The notes under the pieces are model-generated. The model was not told where the DNA came from. It did no database searches and saw only the letters and a list, made by a program, of their open reading frames with translations. A program made the translations under genes and the position numbers. Below, one piece after another: positions 18,285 through 27,231 of a stretch of 41,545 nucleotides of DNA. The stretch's first letter is position 1. The number at the start of each line of letters is the position of its first letter. The DNA is from Gammaproteobacteria bacterium (GTDB lineage Bacteria; Pseudomonadota; Gammaproteobacteria; Pseudomonadales; Pseudohongiellaceae). The stretch covers positions 1 to 41,545 of the forward strand of contig JAFMKB010000021.1 of assembly GCA_017853205.1 (NCBI GenBank). The letters are read 5' to 3'.

Positions 18285-18350
18285 CGAGCGGCTCGCTGGT
18301 CTGTGTGAGCCGCCAGTTCTGGCCCTGAGAGTAGGTTAGAGAGCACGTTT

Positions 18351-19472
18351 ATGAGAGACAAGATAAGCCAAGCAAAACGCTGGGTGGTGAAAGTCGGCAG
18401 TTCTTTAGTGACTAACGACGGGAAAGGACTCGATCTTGCCGCAATCGAAACGTGGGCAGAGCAGCTCGTTGCGATGCGGGCGCAGGGCATTCAGGTAGTG
18501 CTTGTTTCCTCCGGCGCAGTCGCAGAGGGTGTTTCTCGCCTCGGACTTAGTCGTCGGCCTAGTCAGGTCAATTTGCAGCAGGCGGCGGCCGCTGTGGGTC
18601 AGATGGGTCTAATTCAGGCCTACGAGAGTTGTTTCAACCGTCATGACGTGCGCGCTGCACAAATTCTGCTTACGCATGAAGATTTATCGGACCGCACTCG
18701 GTATCTCAATGCGCGCTCGACGCTGACCACGCTGCTCGATATGGGTGTGGTGCCGGTGGTTAACGAGAACGATACGGTAGCCACTGCTGAAATATGCCTG
18801 GGTGACAATGACACTCTCGCCGGTTTGGTGGCAAATCTCATCAACGCCGACGCCATGGTCCTGCTCACAGATCAAGAGGGTCTCTACAGCGCCGATCCTC
18901 GCACGGATAAGAGTGCCCAACTCATCTCCGTAGGCTCGGCACTCGATCCTAGCTTTACGGCTATGGCTGGCGGAGGCGGAAGTCTGGGGCGCGGCGGCAT
19001 GCGCACCAAACTCTCTGCCGCGAGGCTTGCGGCACGCTCTGGCACTAATACGATCATTGCCAATGGCCGCAAAACTCAGGTACTCGGCCGATTAAGTCGT
19101 GGCGAAGAGATTGGGACTCTGCTTGAGGCTGACAGTGAGCCGGTAGGCGCGCGAAAGCAGTGGCTGGCAAGTCAACTCACTACGCAGGGAGAGGTGGTTC
19201 TCGACGCCGGTGCAGTGAGGGTTCTGCGAGAGGCGGGTAAGAGTCTTCTCGCTGTGGGGATTGTTGGCGTCTCGGGCGCCTTTCACCGCGGTGACGTTGT
19301 GGTCTGCAGAGATATCGCCGGTAAAGAAGTGGCACGCGGCTTGAGCAATTATAGCGCCACTGAGGTCAAACGGCTCAAGGGGCAGAGTAGCGATAAGATC
19401 ATTGAACTGCTCGGTTATGCAGGTGATGACGAAATTATTCATCGCGACAATCTTATTCTCATCGAAAGCTAA
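18351..19472 (+). CDS. proB: Glutamate 5-kinase
   Basis: A 373-residue kinase for the first step of proline synthesis, glutamate to glutamyl-5-phosphate. It has the amino-acid-kinase fold with KVGSSLVT near the start, SSGAVAEG, the NENDTVAT substrate loop and [10 protein letters not shown], and a C-terminal PUA domain from about 280 ([13 protein letters not shown]...). In this family proline inhibits the enzyme at the kinase domain. The ATG lies 66 nt behind obgE and has only a weak ribosome site. proA is not in the window. A PutP-type proline permease at 38480 is the only other proline gene here. Confidence 0.96.
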   Translation: MRDKISQAKRWVVKVGSSLVTNDGKGLDLAAIETWAEQLVAMRAQGIQVVLVSSGAVAEGVSRLGLSRRPSQVNLQQAAAAVGQMGLIQAYESCFNRHDVRAAQILLTHEDLSDRTRYLNARSTLTTLLDMGVVPVVNENDTVATAEICLGDNDTLAGLVANLINADAMVLLTDQEGLYSADPRTDKSAQLISVGSALDPSFTAMAGGGGSLGRGGMRTKLSAARLAARSGTNTIIANGRKTQVLGRLSRGEEIGTLLEADSEPVGARKQWLASQLTTQGEVVLDAGAVRVLREAGKSLLAVGIVGVSGAFHRGDVVVCRDIAGKEVARGLSNYSATEVKRLKGQSSDKIIELLGYAGDDEIIHRDNLILIES

Positions 19473-19525
19473 GCTCTTCTAGAGCGCAGCACTGCGTGTT
19501 GCGACAGTGCTTTATGGGGCCCACA

Positions 19526-19550
19526 AAAAAGCCGGCGTTGCCGGCTTTTT
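19526..19550. terminator. Bidirectional terminator between proB and rpsT
   Basis: GCCGGC-GTT-GCCGGC (19531-19545) is a perfect six-pair stem flanked by A5 on the left and T5 on the right, so it gives a U-run in both directions. It serves proB on the plus strand and rpsT on the minus strand. Confidence 0.9.
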
Positions 19551-19600
19551 CATTTTTTATTTTGCGGTGCTCGCGAGGCCAGTAAAGGCCGCGAAGGTCT

Positions 19601-19867
19601 CTAGGCTTGAAGCGCCTTTATCGCAGAATTCAGGCGGCTCTTGTGGCGAGCGGCCTTGTTTTTGTGAATGATGCCACGGTCGGCCATACGATCGATAACA
19701 GGCACTGCCGTGTTGTAAGCGGTTGTTGCTGTAGCGTGGTCGCCTCCGATGATGGCTGCGTCGACTTTCTTAATGTAAGTACGCACCATCGAACGGAATG
19801 ACGCGTTATGACGGCGACGAACTTCGCTTTGCTTAGCGCGCTTACGGGCTTGTGCTGAATTAGCCAA
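19601..19867 (-). CDS. rpsT: 30S ribosomal protein S20
   Basis: An 88-residue basic, all-helical S20 ([17 protein letters not shown] at the start, [13 protein letters not shown] near the end) that binds the 5' domain of 16S rRNA. The start codon is TTG: AAGGAG stands six bases upstream and no ATG fits. E. coli rpsT also starts with UUG, which is part of its autogenous translational control, so the same control is likely. It is divergent from murJ, as in many gammaproteobacteria, with a shared terminator behind it. Confidence 0.97.
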   Translation of the reverse strand: MANSAQARKRAKQSEVRRRHNASFRSMVRTYIKKVDAAIIGGDHATATTAYNTAVPVIDRMADRGIIHKNKAARHKSRLNSAIKALQA

Positions 19868-20259
19868 TTGTGACTCCTTGGTTTTTCAAGTATTTGTTTT
19901 AACTTCAGAAAATAGTTTTTCTAGCGAATTTATTGTGTCTGATATCTAGCCGGCTATTTTTCGCGCAGCGCAATAAAGGCGCGTGCGACAAGAGCCTGAC
20001 TTTAGGGGCGATCTGGCCGAACGCCACCCTAATTTAAGAGCGCGACACTATGCCGCTTAGGTCGGGCATTGTCAAGCGTTGCTGGCGGCAGACTAGTCGC
20101 GTCGAATCAACCTGGGCGCGTAGTTATCCTACTTAGGTTATTGAATAGCCAAGAAATCGCTGTAGTTATCACAAACTCGATCCGATAAGCTTACGATGCG
20201 CAGCCCAAAGTCCCTTCAGCGGACTGCAGAGGGCGCCGTCCGAGAGAAGCTAACGACCC
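19868..20259. other. Non-coding divergent gap (392 bp), rpsT | murJ
   Basis: This gap holds the 5' regions of rpsT and murJ. A modest murJ promoter candidate is TTGAAT (20141-20146) and TAGTTA (20163-20168) with 16 bp between. A 10-bp palindrome TAGCCGGCTA lies at 19947-19956 in the rpsT leader. No rpsT promoter could be assigned with confidence and no coding frame is convincing. Confidence 0.4.
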
Positions 20260-21876
20260 ATGACACGAGATAAAGAGCAGGCCATCCAAGAACATGACAG
20301 TGTTGACAGGCCGTCTGGAAAGTCAGAACTGTCACCCGAACGGGGGCCGAGTCTTCTAGGGGCAAGCGGGATAACGGGGTCGATGACCCTTGTGTCGCGT
20401 TTTTTAGGGTTGGCTCGCGACATTGTCATTGCTCGACTGTTTGGTGCGAGCGACGCATCTGACGTCTTCTTTCTCGCCAACAAAATCCCCAATTTCCTGC
20501 GCCGACTTTTTGCAGAGGGCGCGTTCAATCAGGCCTTTGTGCCAGTGCTTTCCGAATACCGGAGTCTGAGGAGCCACGATGATGTCCGCGAGTTGATCGC
20601 GGCGGTCGCGGCAAGTCTTGGTGGGCTTCTCACTGTCATCAGCGTGGTGGTGATGGTCGCGGCGCCTCTTATCGCGGTGCCTATAGCCTATGGCTTCACC
20701 GACAACCCGGCAAAGTTCGCCCTGTTCGTCGAGATGCTTCGTATCACCTTTCCGTATCTTTTACTGATCTCGCTTACAGCGCTTTGCGGCGCCGTGCTCA
20801 ATAGCTATGGCCGCTTCGCAGCGCCCGCGGTTACGCCCGCACTTCTCAACCTTTGTTTGATCGGCAGCGCCTTTCTGCTTGCGCCATACCTCCAAACACC
20901 AGAGTTGGCGCTCGCTTGGGGAGTGCTTATAGCAGGCGTTGCACAGCTGCTATTCCAACTGCCGTTTTTGCTGCAAATGCGCCTTTTGCCGATTCCAAAG
21001 CGTAGTCCGGGTCATGAGGGCGTTGCACGAATTAAGGCACTAATGCTACCGGCACTATTCGGCGTGTCGGTCAATCAGATCAATCTGTTGCTCGATTCCT
21101 TCATCGCGTCGCTACTTGTGACCGGCAGCGTCTCGTGGCTCTATTTTTCAGATCGGCTGATGGAATTACCGCTGGGGATATTTGGTGTCGCGCTCGCGAT
21201 TGTCGTGTTGCCAAGTCTTTCACGCTCCCACGCGGACAAATCGCCAGAGGAGTTTAGCGGTACTATAGATTGGGCGCTGCGGCTTGTGTGCCTCATTGCC
21301 TTTCCCGCCGCGCTTGCATTAATACTGCTCGCGAAGCCACTGCTGATCACCCTGTTTTTTAACGATAACTTTACAGCAACCGATGTACAGCAAGCCTCTG
21401 CGAGTCTGCAAGCCTATGCGTTTGGTTTGCTCGGGTTTATGTCAGTGAAGATTTTTGCGCCAGGATTTTACGCGCGACAAGACACGCGCACACCTGTTCG
21501 CATTGGTGTAATCGCAATGGTCGTCAACATGGTGCTCAACGTCGTCTTTTATTGGCAGGGCTATGGTCACGTGGGATTGGCTGCGGCAACGAGTCTTGCC
21601 GCTTGTGTTAACGCGGGGCTGCTCCTACGCGGATTAGTCCGAGAGGGTGCATTTGGCTTCGCCTCGGGCTGGGGCGTTTTGGGGCTGCGGCTGTTGCTCG
21701 CAAATGTTTGCATGGGGCTGTTTTTGTACTTTCAAGCGGGTGACTGGAGTCAGTGGTTTACCTGGGGCGCAGGCAAGCAGGTTTTACAAATGGCCATTCT
21801 GGTCTGCGGTGGCGTGACGCTGTATGTGGGCGTTCTATTTGCAGCGGGCCTGCGGTGGCGAGAGGTGTATCGCTAA
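20260..21876 (+). CDS. murJ: Lipid II flippase MurJ (MviN)
   Basis: A 538-residue inner-membrane MOP-superfamily protein with about 14 membrane segments that flips the peptidoglycan precursor lipid II outward. Typical segments are GSMTLVSRFLGLARDIVIARLFGAS, the ANKIPNFLRRLFAEGAFNQAFVPVL loop and KIFAPGFYARQDTRTPVRIG. About 35 charged residues precede the first helix, a longer N-tail than in E. coli MurJ. It is divergent from rpsT, the usual place, but the next gene is not ribF as in the common murJ-ribF-ileS-lspA order; the DUF2007 gene begins on the very next base. Confidence 0.96.
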   Translation: MTRDKEQAIQEHDSVDRPSGKSELSPERGPSLLGASGITGSMTLVSRFLGLARDIVIARLFGASDASDVFFLANKIPNFLRRLFAEGAFNQAFVPVLSEYRSLRSHDDVRELIAAVAASLGGLLTVISVVVMVAAPLIAVPIAYGFTDNPAKFALFVEMLRITFPYLLLISLTALCGAVLNSYGRFAAPAVTPALLNLCLIGSAFLLAPYLQTPELALAWGVLIAGVAQLLFQLPFLLQMRLLPIPKRSPGHEGVARIKALMLPALFGVSVNQINLLLDSFIASLLVTGSVSWLYFSDRLMELPLGIFGVALAIVVLPSLSRSHADKSPEEFSGTIDWALRLVCLIAFPAALALILLAKPLLITLFFNDNFTATDVQQASASLQAYAFGLLGFMSVKIFAPGFYARQDTRTPVRIGVIAMVVNMVLNVVFYWQGYGHVGLAAATSLAACVNAGLLLRGLVREGAFGFASGWGVLGLRLLLANVCMGLFLYFQAGDWSQWFTWGAGKQVLQMAILVCGGVTLYVGVLFAAGLRWREVYR

Positions 21877-22206
21877 ATGACGGCACGCTTTACTCGGCGG
21901 GTTTATATTGGGGATACCCCTGCAGAGGCGTGGCATATTCGCAACGTCTTAGATCAGCACGGGATTGCCTCGGAGTTGCGTAATGAGACTTTATTCGGGG
22001 CCACCGGTGAAATCCCCGTTCTAGAATCACTACCCGAGGTGTGGGTTAGTGACATCAATTCAAAGGCAGCAGAGGCGCTGATTAAAGAGATTCGCCGTAG
22101 GCCTGTCGAGTCCTCAGTGTGGAAGTGCGATGGCTGTAGCGAAGTCGTAGACGGCGTCTTCGCAATTTGCTGGCGCTGCGGCGCGTCAGCGAGTAGCAGC
22201 GGCTAG
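21877..22206 (+). CDS. DUF2007 protein with C-terminal zinc ribbon
   Basis: A 109-residue protein. The first 75 residues match the DUF2007 (putative signal transducing protein) fold, which has a PII-like ferredoxin shape: RRVYIGDTPAEAWHIRNVLDQHGI then an EVWVSD strand. The C-terminus holds a zinc ribbon with Cys84, Cys87, Cys98 and Cys101 (WKCDGC...CWRCG). The ATG follows the murJ stop without any gap, so translational coupling is likely. Its stop overlaps the convergent efpL stop by four bases. No biochemical role is established. Confidence 0.85.
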   Translation: MTARFTRRVYIGDTPAEAWHIRNVLDQHGIASELRNETLFGATGEIPVLESLPEVWVSDINSKAAEALIKEIRRRPVESSVWKCDGCSEVVDGVFAICWRCGASASSSG

Positions 22207-22769
22207 GCGCGCGACATAAATTTGCCGGTGACCGTGTTGATCTTGATGGTCTCGCCCACCGAGAGATATTCCGGCACCTGTACTTCGAGTCCCGTCGACA
22301 GACGCGCGGTCTTGCTGCGGTTTGTGGCTGATGAGCCAGTGACCGCCGGAGGAGTGTCCTCGATGACTAGGTTTACCGATTGCGGCAGTTCGATACCGAG
22401 CAGCACCCCATCCATTAGTAGTGCAACAATATCTTCTTGCTGCTCGATTAAGTACTCGCTCTGTCCTTCGAGCGAGTCTGCGTCGACTGTGTACTGACTA
22501 TAGTCCTCGAGATTCATAAAAACGAAACTCTCTCCGTCTTTGTACGAATACTGCACGCGGACTCGCTGGCAGTCAGCGTCTTTTAACAAGTCATCGCCCT
22601 TTAAGGAGAGATCTAGTTTTTGTCGCGTTTTGAGATTGTTAAAACGCACTTTGTAGAGGGTCGCCGCGCCTCGCGAGGAAGGGCTCTTGCTTTCAAATTG
22701 CCTCACGACATGCGGAATACCTTCGATGTCGACAATCATTCCGCGCTTTAATTCGCTCGCTTTAGGCAT
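22203..22769 (-). CDS. efpL: Elongation factor P-like protein EfpL (YeiP)
   Basis: A 188-residue EF-P paralogue with KOW-like N-domain, middle OB domain and C-terminal OB domain (STGLEVQVPEYLSVGETIKI). The loop that reaches the P-site reads SPSSRGAATLYK, with Arg33 in place of the modified lysine of EF-P; this is the mark of EfpL/YeiP, which relieves ribosome stalling at polyproline and some other motifs without post-translational modification (family knowledge). The ATG at 22769 (MPKASE) fits the family; a TTG two codons upstream lies closer to GAGGA and is the alternative. Convergent with the DUF2007 gene, divergent from the DAHP synthase gene. Canonical efp is expected elsewhere. Confidence 0.93.
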   Translation of the reverse strand: MPKASELKRGMIVDIEGIPHVVRQFESKSPSSRGAATLYKVRFNNLKTRQKLDLSLKGDDLLKDADCQRVRVQYSYKDGESFVFMNLEDYSQYTVDADSLEGQSEYLIEQQEDIVALLMDGVLLGIELPQSVNLVIEDTPPAVTGSSATNRSKTARLSTGLEVQVPEYLSVGETIKINTVTGKFMSRA

Positions 22770-22967
22770 ATTCAATAATCCTCATAGAGTGGCAATGCTT
22801 ACCCTTGGTTTCCGCCCAAGATCGCGGTTCATTAGGGTGGCCGAATTTGCCGCGAGTGCGGTCTGTTCGGGCAGCGCAAAGGTACAGAAAGCGCCTGCAG
22901 CTGTAAATACTTTCGAACCGATAGCACTTTATTGCCTCGTATCTAGAAAAGCAGGCTTGCCGACTCT

Positions 22968-22996
22968 TTGAGTTCGTTGTGCAGTTCGCGCATAAT
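22968..22996 (+). promoter_or_regulatory. Sigma-70 promoter of the DAHP synthase gene
   Basis: TTGAGT (22968-22973), 17 bp and CATAAT (22991-22996) precede the ATG at 23028, giving a leader of about 25 nt. That is too short for a leader-peptide attenuator; no trp/tyr operator was recognised. Confidence 0.6.
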
Positions 22997-23027
22997 TGCG
23001 CCTCGCCGAAATATTGAGAATGCCATC

Positions 23028-24101
23028 ATGGTTGAACGCGTTAAGGAAATAGACGATTTGCACATAATTCGACACGAGGAGCTGATGACACCTCAACAGC
23101 TTAAGTCTGAGCTTGTGCTCGAGGGTTTCGCACTCGACACAGTGCTTACAGGACATCGTGCAGTGAAAGCGGTACTGGATCGTCAAGATCCGCGTCTCAT
23201 CGTAGTGGTCGGGCCGTGCTCGATACATAATCCTGAGGAAGCGCTCGCTTATGCGCGTAAGCTGAAACCGGTTGCTGATGAGTTGGCAGAGAGCTTGCTG
23301 ATTGTTATGCGCGTCTACTTCGAGAAGCCGCGCACCTCAGTGGGCTGGGAAGGCCTTATCTATGACCCCCATCTCGACGGCAGCCACCGGATCGATCACG
23401 GTTTGAAAATCGGCCGAAAGCTCATGCTTGATATTGCTGAGATTGGTTTGCCAATCGGCATCGAGGCGCTAGATTTGATCACTCCGCAGTATCTTCAAGA
23501 CCTTGTCACTTGGACAGCAGTCGGCGCTAGAACAACGGAATCGCCCACACACAGAAAACTTGCAAGCGGCATATCTTCGGCGGTGGGATTTAAGAACAAC
23601 ATCGACGGTAGCCTTACGGTTGCTGTCAATGCGATTCGTTCGGCGGCCGCGAATAACAGTTTTATAAGCGTTACGGACGAGGGTAAGGTGGCGCATTTCC
23701 GCACAGATGGAAACCCTCATTGCCACGTGATTTTGCGCGGAGGCAAAGAGCCAAACTACGATCGCGAGAGTGTCGCGGCGTGCGAGGCAGAGCTACAAAA
23801 AGCCGGACTGATTGATAATCTCATGATCGACTGCAGCCACGGCAATTCGCGCAAGGATCCGAAGAACCAAATACCCGTGCTGCGCGATATCGCCGAGCAG
23901 ATCGCTGAAGGCAATAAATCGATCATAGGAGTGATGCTTGAGAGCAATCTCGAGGCGGGCAATCAACCGATACCTGATGACTTAACGGATTTGAAGCCCG
24001 GCGTGTCGATTACCGACGCCTGCATCGATTGGGAGACAACCGAGTCACTGCTTCGAGAGTTTGCTATGCGCGTCTCACCTGCGCTGAAGACGCGGCAATA
24101 G
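23028..24101 (+). CDS. aroF: 3-deoxy-7-phosphoheptulonate (DAHP) synthase, class I
   Basis: A 357-residue enzyme that joins phosphoenolpyruvate and erythrose 4-phosphate, the entry step of the shikimate pathway. Class I alpha motifs are clear: VVVGPCSIHNP, RVYFEKPRTSVGWEGLIYDPHLDGS, GARTTESPTHR, GFKNNIDGS and DCSHGNSRKDP with the metal-binding His. The N-terminus (IDDLHIIRHEELMTPQQLKSEL) is nearer to AroF than AroG, so the Tyr-sensitive type is favoured, but feedback specificity is not certain. The frame opens at a TTG 20 codons upstream that overlaps the -35 box; the ATG at 23028 fits promoter and family length. Convergent with an aromatic aminotransferase. Confidence 0.94.
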   Translation: MVERVKEIDDLHIIRHEELMTPQQLKSELVLEGFALDTVLTGHRAVKAVLDRQDPRLIVVVGPCSIHNPEEALAYARKLKPVADELAESLLIVMRVYFEKPRTSVGWEGLIYDPHLDGSHRIDHGLKIGRKLMLDIAEIGLPIGIEALDLITPQYLQDLVTWTAVGARTTESPTHRKLASGISSAVGFKNNIDGSLTVAVNAIRSAAANNSFISVTDEGKVAHFRTDGNPHCHVILRGGKEPNYDRESVAACEAELQKAGLIDNLMIDCSHGNSRKDPKNQIPVLRDIAEQIAEGNKSIIGVMLESNLEAGNQPIPDDLTDLKPGVSITDACIDWETTESLLREFAMRVSPALKTRQ

Positions 24102-24121
24102 CTTCAAAGGCTCTGCATTGT

Positions 24122-24152
24122 TGCACCGCCGCCTCGCGACGGCCGGTGCAAA
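24122..24152. repeat. Inverted repeat between aroF and tyrB
   Basis: TTGCACCG (24122-24129) and CGGTGCAA (24145-24152) pair perfectly, with a further CCG/CGG inside. It lies between two convergent genes, where a terminator is expected, but neither strand shows a T-run directly behind the stem, so its role is open. Confidence 0.5.
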
Positions 24153-24159
24153 ATCAGCC

Positions 24160-25356
24160 TTAAGCCTTAAGGACGGCGGCGAGACTTTCTGCAAGGTACT
24201 CGACATTAGCGTCGTTTATGCCGGCGACGTTAATGCGGCTCGAATCAACGAGGTAAATACTGTAGTCGCGCACGAGCGTTTGTACTTGCTCGACATTGAC
24301 GCCCAAGAAAGAAAACATGCCTTTCTCGTTCTGAATAAAGCCAAAATCGCGGTCTATGCCGACTTTACGGGTCTGTTCGACCAGCTTCGCACGCAATCCA
24401 TTGATGCGGTCGCGCATCCCTGTCAGCTCAGCATCCCATTCGCTGCGAAGGGCGGGATTGTTGAGAATTAGTTGTACTACCTCTGCGCCATGATCTGGTG
24501 GCATTGAGTACATGGCGCGCGCCGAGGCGGCGATCAATGTAGTGGCAGTCGTCGTTTCAGATTCTGTTTCGCAGATTAACGTCATCGCACCTGTGCGCTC
24601 TCGGTAAAGACCGAAATTTTTAGAGCAAGAGCTTACCAAAACAAGCTCTGGCAAAGACTCAGCCATGAGGCGGGTGCCGATCATGTCCTCTTCAAGTCCG
24701 TCTCCGAGGCCTTGATAGGCGAGGTCGATAAAGACAGTAAAGCCCTGATCGAGGGCAACATCACGTACTGCTTGCCATTGAGCGAAAGTTAGATCGGCAC
24801 CGCAGGGGTTATGGCAGCAACCGTGGAGCAGGACAACGTCACCCTTGGGTACGTTCTTCAAACAAGCCAGCATTTCTTCGAAACGCACGCTGTGAGTTGC
24901 GTAATCGTAATAGGGGTATTTGCTAATTTTAAGGCCGGCTGTGGTCATCAGCGGTACGTGATTAGCCCACGTCGGGTCGCTGACCCAGACGGTCGCATCG
25001 GCATTTGCCTGCTTTAAAAATTCCGCAGCGAGTCTCAGTCCACCGCAACCCCCGGGTGCTTGCACGGTGACTCGACGCTTACCTAGACTTGAATATAATT
25101 CTTTTCCGAAAAGCAGCTCGGCAACCGCTTCGTTGTATTCAGGAGAGCCAGTTGGACCGACATACTTTTTGCTCGTCTGTGTCGCAAGGATTTGCTGCTC
25201 CGCTTTTTTAACGGCGGTCATCACTGGCGTGTCGCCATTCTCGTCTTTATAAATACCGATACCCAAATCTATTTTGTTCGGGTTTGTGTCTGCCCGATAT
25301 TCGGCGACAAGACGGAGAATTGGATCTGCGGGTAGGGCGCTGAGAGACTGGAACAT
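24160..25356 (-). CDS. tyrB: Aromatic amino acid / aspartate aminotransferase
   Basis: A 398-residue class I PLP aminotransferase of the AspC/TyrB subgroup. Visible are VGPTGSPEYNEAVAEL, the HGCCHNPCGAD active-site segment, DLAYQGLG, the PLP Lys246 in SSCSKNFGLYRERTG, and the C-terminal SSRINVAGI with the substrate Arg. It converts aspartate, phenylalanine, tyrosine and their keto acids with glutamate. TyrB is favoured over AspC because the gene is tail-to-tail with DAHP synthase, the head of aromatic synthesis; the sequence alone does not separate the two. The PLP-phosphate loop reads PGGCGGLR instead of the usual GGTGALR. AGAGAA precedes the ATG. Confidence 0.9.
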   Translation of the reverse strand: MFQSLSALPADPILRLVAEYRADTNPNKIDLGIGIYKDENGDTPVMTAVKKAEQQILATQTSKKYVGPTGSPEYNEAVAELLFGKELYSSLGKRRVTVQAPGGCGGLRLAAEFLKQANADATVWVSDPTWANHVPLMTTAGLKISKYPYYDYATHSVRFEEMLACLKNVPKGDVVLLHGCCHNPCGADLTFAQWQAVRDVALDQGFTVFIDLAYQGLGDGLEEDMIGTRLMAESLPELVLVSSCSKNFGLYRERTGAMTLICETESETTTATTLIAASARAMYSMPPDHGAEVVQLILNNPALRSEWDAELTGMRDRINGLRAKLVEQTRKVGIDRDFGFIQNEKGMFSFLGVNVEQVQTLVRDYSIYLVDSSRINVAGINDANVEYLAESLAAVLKA

Positions 25357-25403
25357 GATTATTTCTCTGAAAGTGAGTTATCGGTTGGCTATCTAAATCT
25401 AGG

Positions 25404-26276
25404 CTAGCGAGCTTGATGCGCCTTGAGCGTGTTCTGCAATAGCGACGCGCGAGTCATAGGACCGACGCCGCCTGTCACATAAGTGATATAGGAGCACTTC
25501 TCTTTTACATTATCGAAATCGACATCGCCAACGTTTCTAAAGCCGTTTTTCTTTGTGGCATCGGGAACGCGTGTTTGGCCAACATCTATAACGACAGCGC
25601 CTTGCTTCACCATGTCAGCGGTGACAAATTCGGTTTTTCCTATCGCAACGATCAGGATGTCAGCGCTCAGGCAGAGTTCTTTTAGATTTTTCGTTCGGCT
25701 GTGGGCAATAGTCACAGTCGCATTTCCAGGGTTCGTATTACGCGACATGAGCACAGCCATTGGCGTACCTACAATATTGCTGCGACCCAAGACCACGCAG
25801 TGTTTGCCTTCGGTCTCGATTTTGTAGCGTGCTAACAGTTCCATAATGCCGTTTGGCGTCGCTGAAATAAAAGTAGGCAGGCCGAGGTTAAGCTTGCCGA
25901 CGCTAACAGGGCTGAAGCCATCGACATCCTTCTTCGCGTCGATTGCTAGAATGATTTTATTTTCGTCGATATGCTTCGGTAAGGGCAATTGAACGATGAA
26001 ACCGTCTATGCCGTCGTCAGCATTAAGCTCAGCGACCTTCGCAAGGAGCTCTTCTTCGGTCACCGTGTCGGGTAATCGGATAGTCGTTGATTCGAAGCCT
26101 ACCTGCGCGCAGTCCTTCACCTTGAAGGCGACATAATTCTCAGAAGCGCCGTCGTTTCCAACAAGCACTGCGGCGAGATGCGGTGGACGCTGACCAGCCG
26201 CCTTTATCGCATCGACCTTCTGCGTGATTTCTTGGCGAATTTGTTCGGAGCAAAGATTGCCGTCAAGTAACTGCAT
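25404..26276 (-). CDS. folD: FolD: methylene-THF dehydrogenase/methenyl-THF cyclohydrolase, Bacteroidetes-like
   Basis: A 290-residue bifunctional enzyme that interconverts methylene-, methenyl- and formyl-tetrahydrofolate. It has the YVAFKVK motif with the catalytic Lys, [16 protein letters not shown], the NADP site [13 protein letters not shown] and GGVGPMTR. Many details match Bacteroidetes FolD and not the gammaproteobacterial one: [40 protein letters not shown] and GDVDFDNV. In E. coli the same places read CTPRGI and GINRLENGKVVGDV. Horizontal acquisition is therefore likely (inference from remembered family patterns). Ribosome site weak (GGA). It lies 47 bp downstream of no partner; tyrB follows on the same strand. 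Confidence 0.95.
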   Translation of the reverse strand: MQLLDGNLCSEQIRQEITQKVDAIKAAGQRPPHLAAVLVGNDGASENYVAFKVKDCAQVGFESTTIRLPDTVTEEELLAKVAELNADDGIDGFIVQLPLPKHIDENKIILAIDAKKDVDGFSPVSVGKLNLGLPTFISATPNGIMELLARYKIETEGKHCVVLGRSNIVGTPMAVLMSRNTNPGNATVTIAHSRTKNLKELCLSADILIVAIGKTEFVTADMVKQGAVVIDVGQTRVPDATKKNGFRNVGDVDFDNVKEKCSYITYVTGGVGPMTRASLLQNTLKAHQAR

Positions 26277-26288
26277 GAGGGGTTCCGT

Positions 26289-26378
26289 ATGATCAGTGTT
26301 TTATTGGACGAGCGTAGACGCCGTGTGGCCCTTGGCTGGTTGGCTAATGATAAACGAGGCTGGTATTTGTCTCAATAA
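26289..26378 (+). CDS. Candidate small ORF (29 residues)
   Basis: An ATG at 26289 has AGGGG six bases ahead and opens a 29-codon frame, ending in TAA, that encodes [20 protein letters not shown] and nine more residues. It is divergent from folD, starting 12 bp from its start codon. The peptide is basic with two Trp and no clear membrane helix. The only support is the ribosome site; it may equally be chance. Confidence 0.2.
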   Translation: MISVLLDERRRRVALGWLANDKRGWYLSQ

Positions 26379-26523
26379 GCGATGTCGATTTAGAGCGCGT
26401 AGCGTTGTTGCTAGCGAGTAGGCGTATCACTGAGTATTATGCTGTTTTGACTCGATAGACCGAACGCGTGATTCAGGCTTGCCAAGCCGCTTCGCAAGTT
26501 TAAATGAAAAGAGGCAAGCACGG

Positions 26524-27231
26524 ATGGAACTCGCACTCGCTGCAGTCGTAATCTTAATAGGCTCGTATGTTCAGAGTAGCATCGGTTTCGGCCTGGCGAT
26601 TATCTCCGCACCCCTGTTGTTCATAATCGATCCACTGTATGTGCCAGGACCGGTGACTGTGTGTGCTCTCACGCTTTCGCTCGCCAATACCTATCACCAC
26701 CGTAAAGCGGTGTCTCTCAAAGGACTCCAATACGCGATTCTAGGGCGTATTCCCGGCACTATTGCAGGCGGATTTTTGTTGCTGTGGATCTCGCATGATG
26801 CGCTGGCGCTGTGGCTCGGCGTGTCAGTGTTGGCAGCTGTGGGGTTGAGTTTGAGTAGCATTGTGATTCGCCCGAGTAATCCGGCGATGGTTACTGCCGG
26901 TTTTCTCTCTGGATTCATGGGCACGAGTTCAGCGATTGGTGGACCACCCATGGCGCTTGTTATGCAGCACGAGGGGAATGACTTTATTCGAGCGAATCTC
27001 GCGGCGTTCTTCATCGTGAGCTGTGTTATGTCTCTATTCATGCTTGCCTCTATCGATCGCTTTGGCAGCGCCGAGGCGCTAGTTTCATTGCCATTGCTAC
27101 CGGCCACGCTAGTGGGCTACTGGCTAGCTAAAAAAACAATGCATAGGATTTCGCATCGAAAGCTCAGGTTATTCAGCCTTATCCTTTGTGCTGTCGCAGG
27201 CGCAGGCTCGATTTTGTCGGTCTGGATCTGA
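26524..27231 (+). CDS. TSUP-family permease (TauE/SafE sulfite-exporter-like)
   Basis: A 235-residue integral membrane protein with about eight hydrophobic segments in the two-half TauE/SafE layout. Each half starts with a characteristic loop: VQSSIGFGLAIISAPLL near residue 15 and GFLSGFMGTSSAIGGPPMAL near 140. Relatives export sulfite, sulfoacetate or other organosulfur anions; the substrate here is not known. The frame opens at a TTG 15 codons upstream; the ATG at 26524 follows AGAGG and begins the first helix. Single gene with no terminator seen on either side. Confidence 0.88.
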   Translation: MELALAAVVILIGSYVQSSIGFGLAIISAPLLFIIDPLYVPGPVTVCALTLSLANTYHHRKAVSLKGLQYAILGRIPGTIAGGFLLLWISHDALALWLGVSVLAAVGLSLSSIVIRPSNPAMVTAGFLSGFMGTSSAIGGPPMALVMQHEGNDFIRANLAAFFIVSCVMSLFMLASIDRFGSAEALVSLPLLPATLVGYWLAKKTMHRISHRKLRLFSLILCAVAGAGSILSVWI

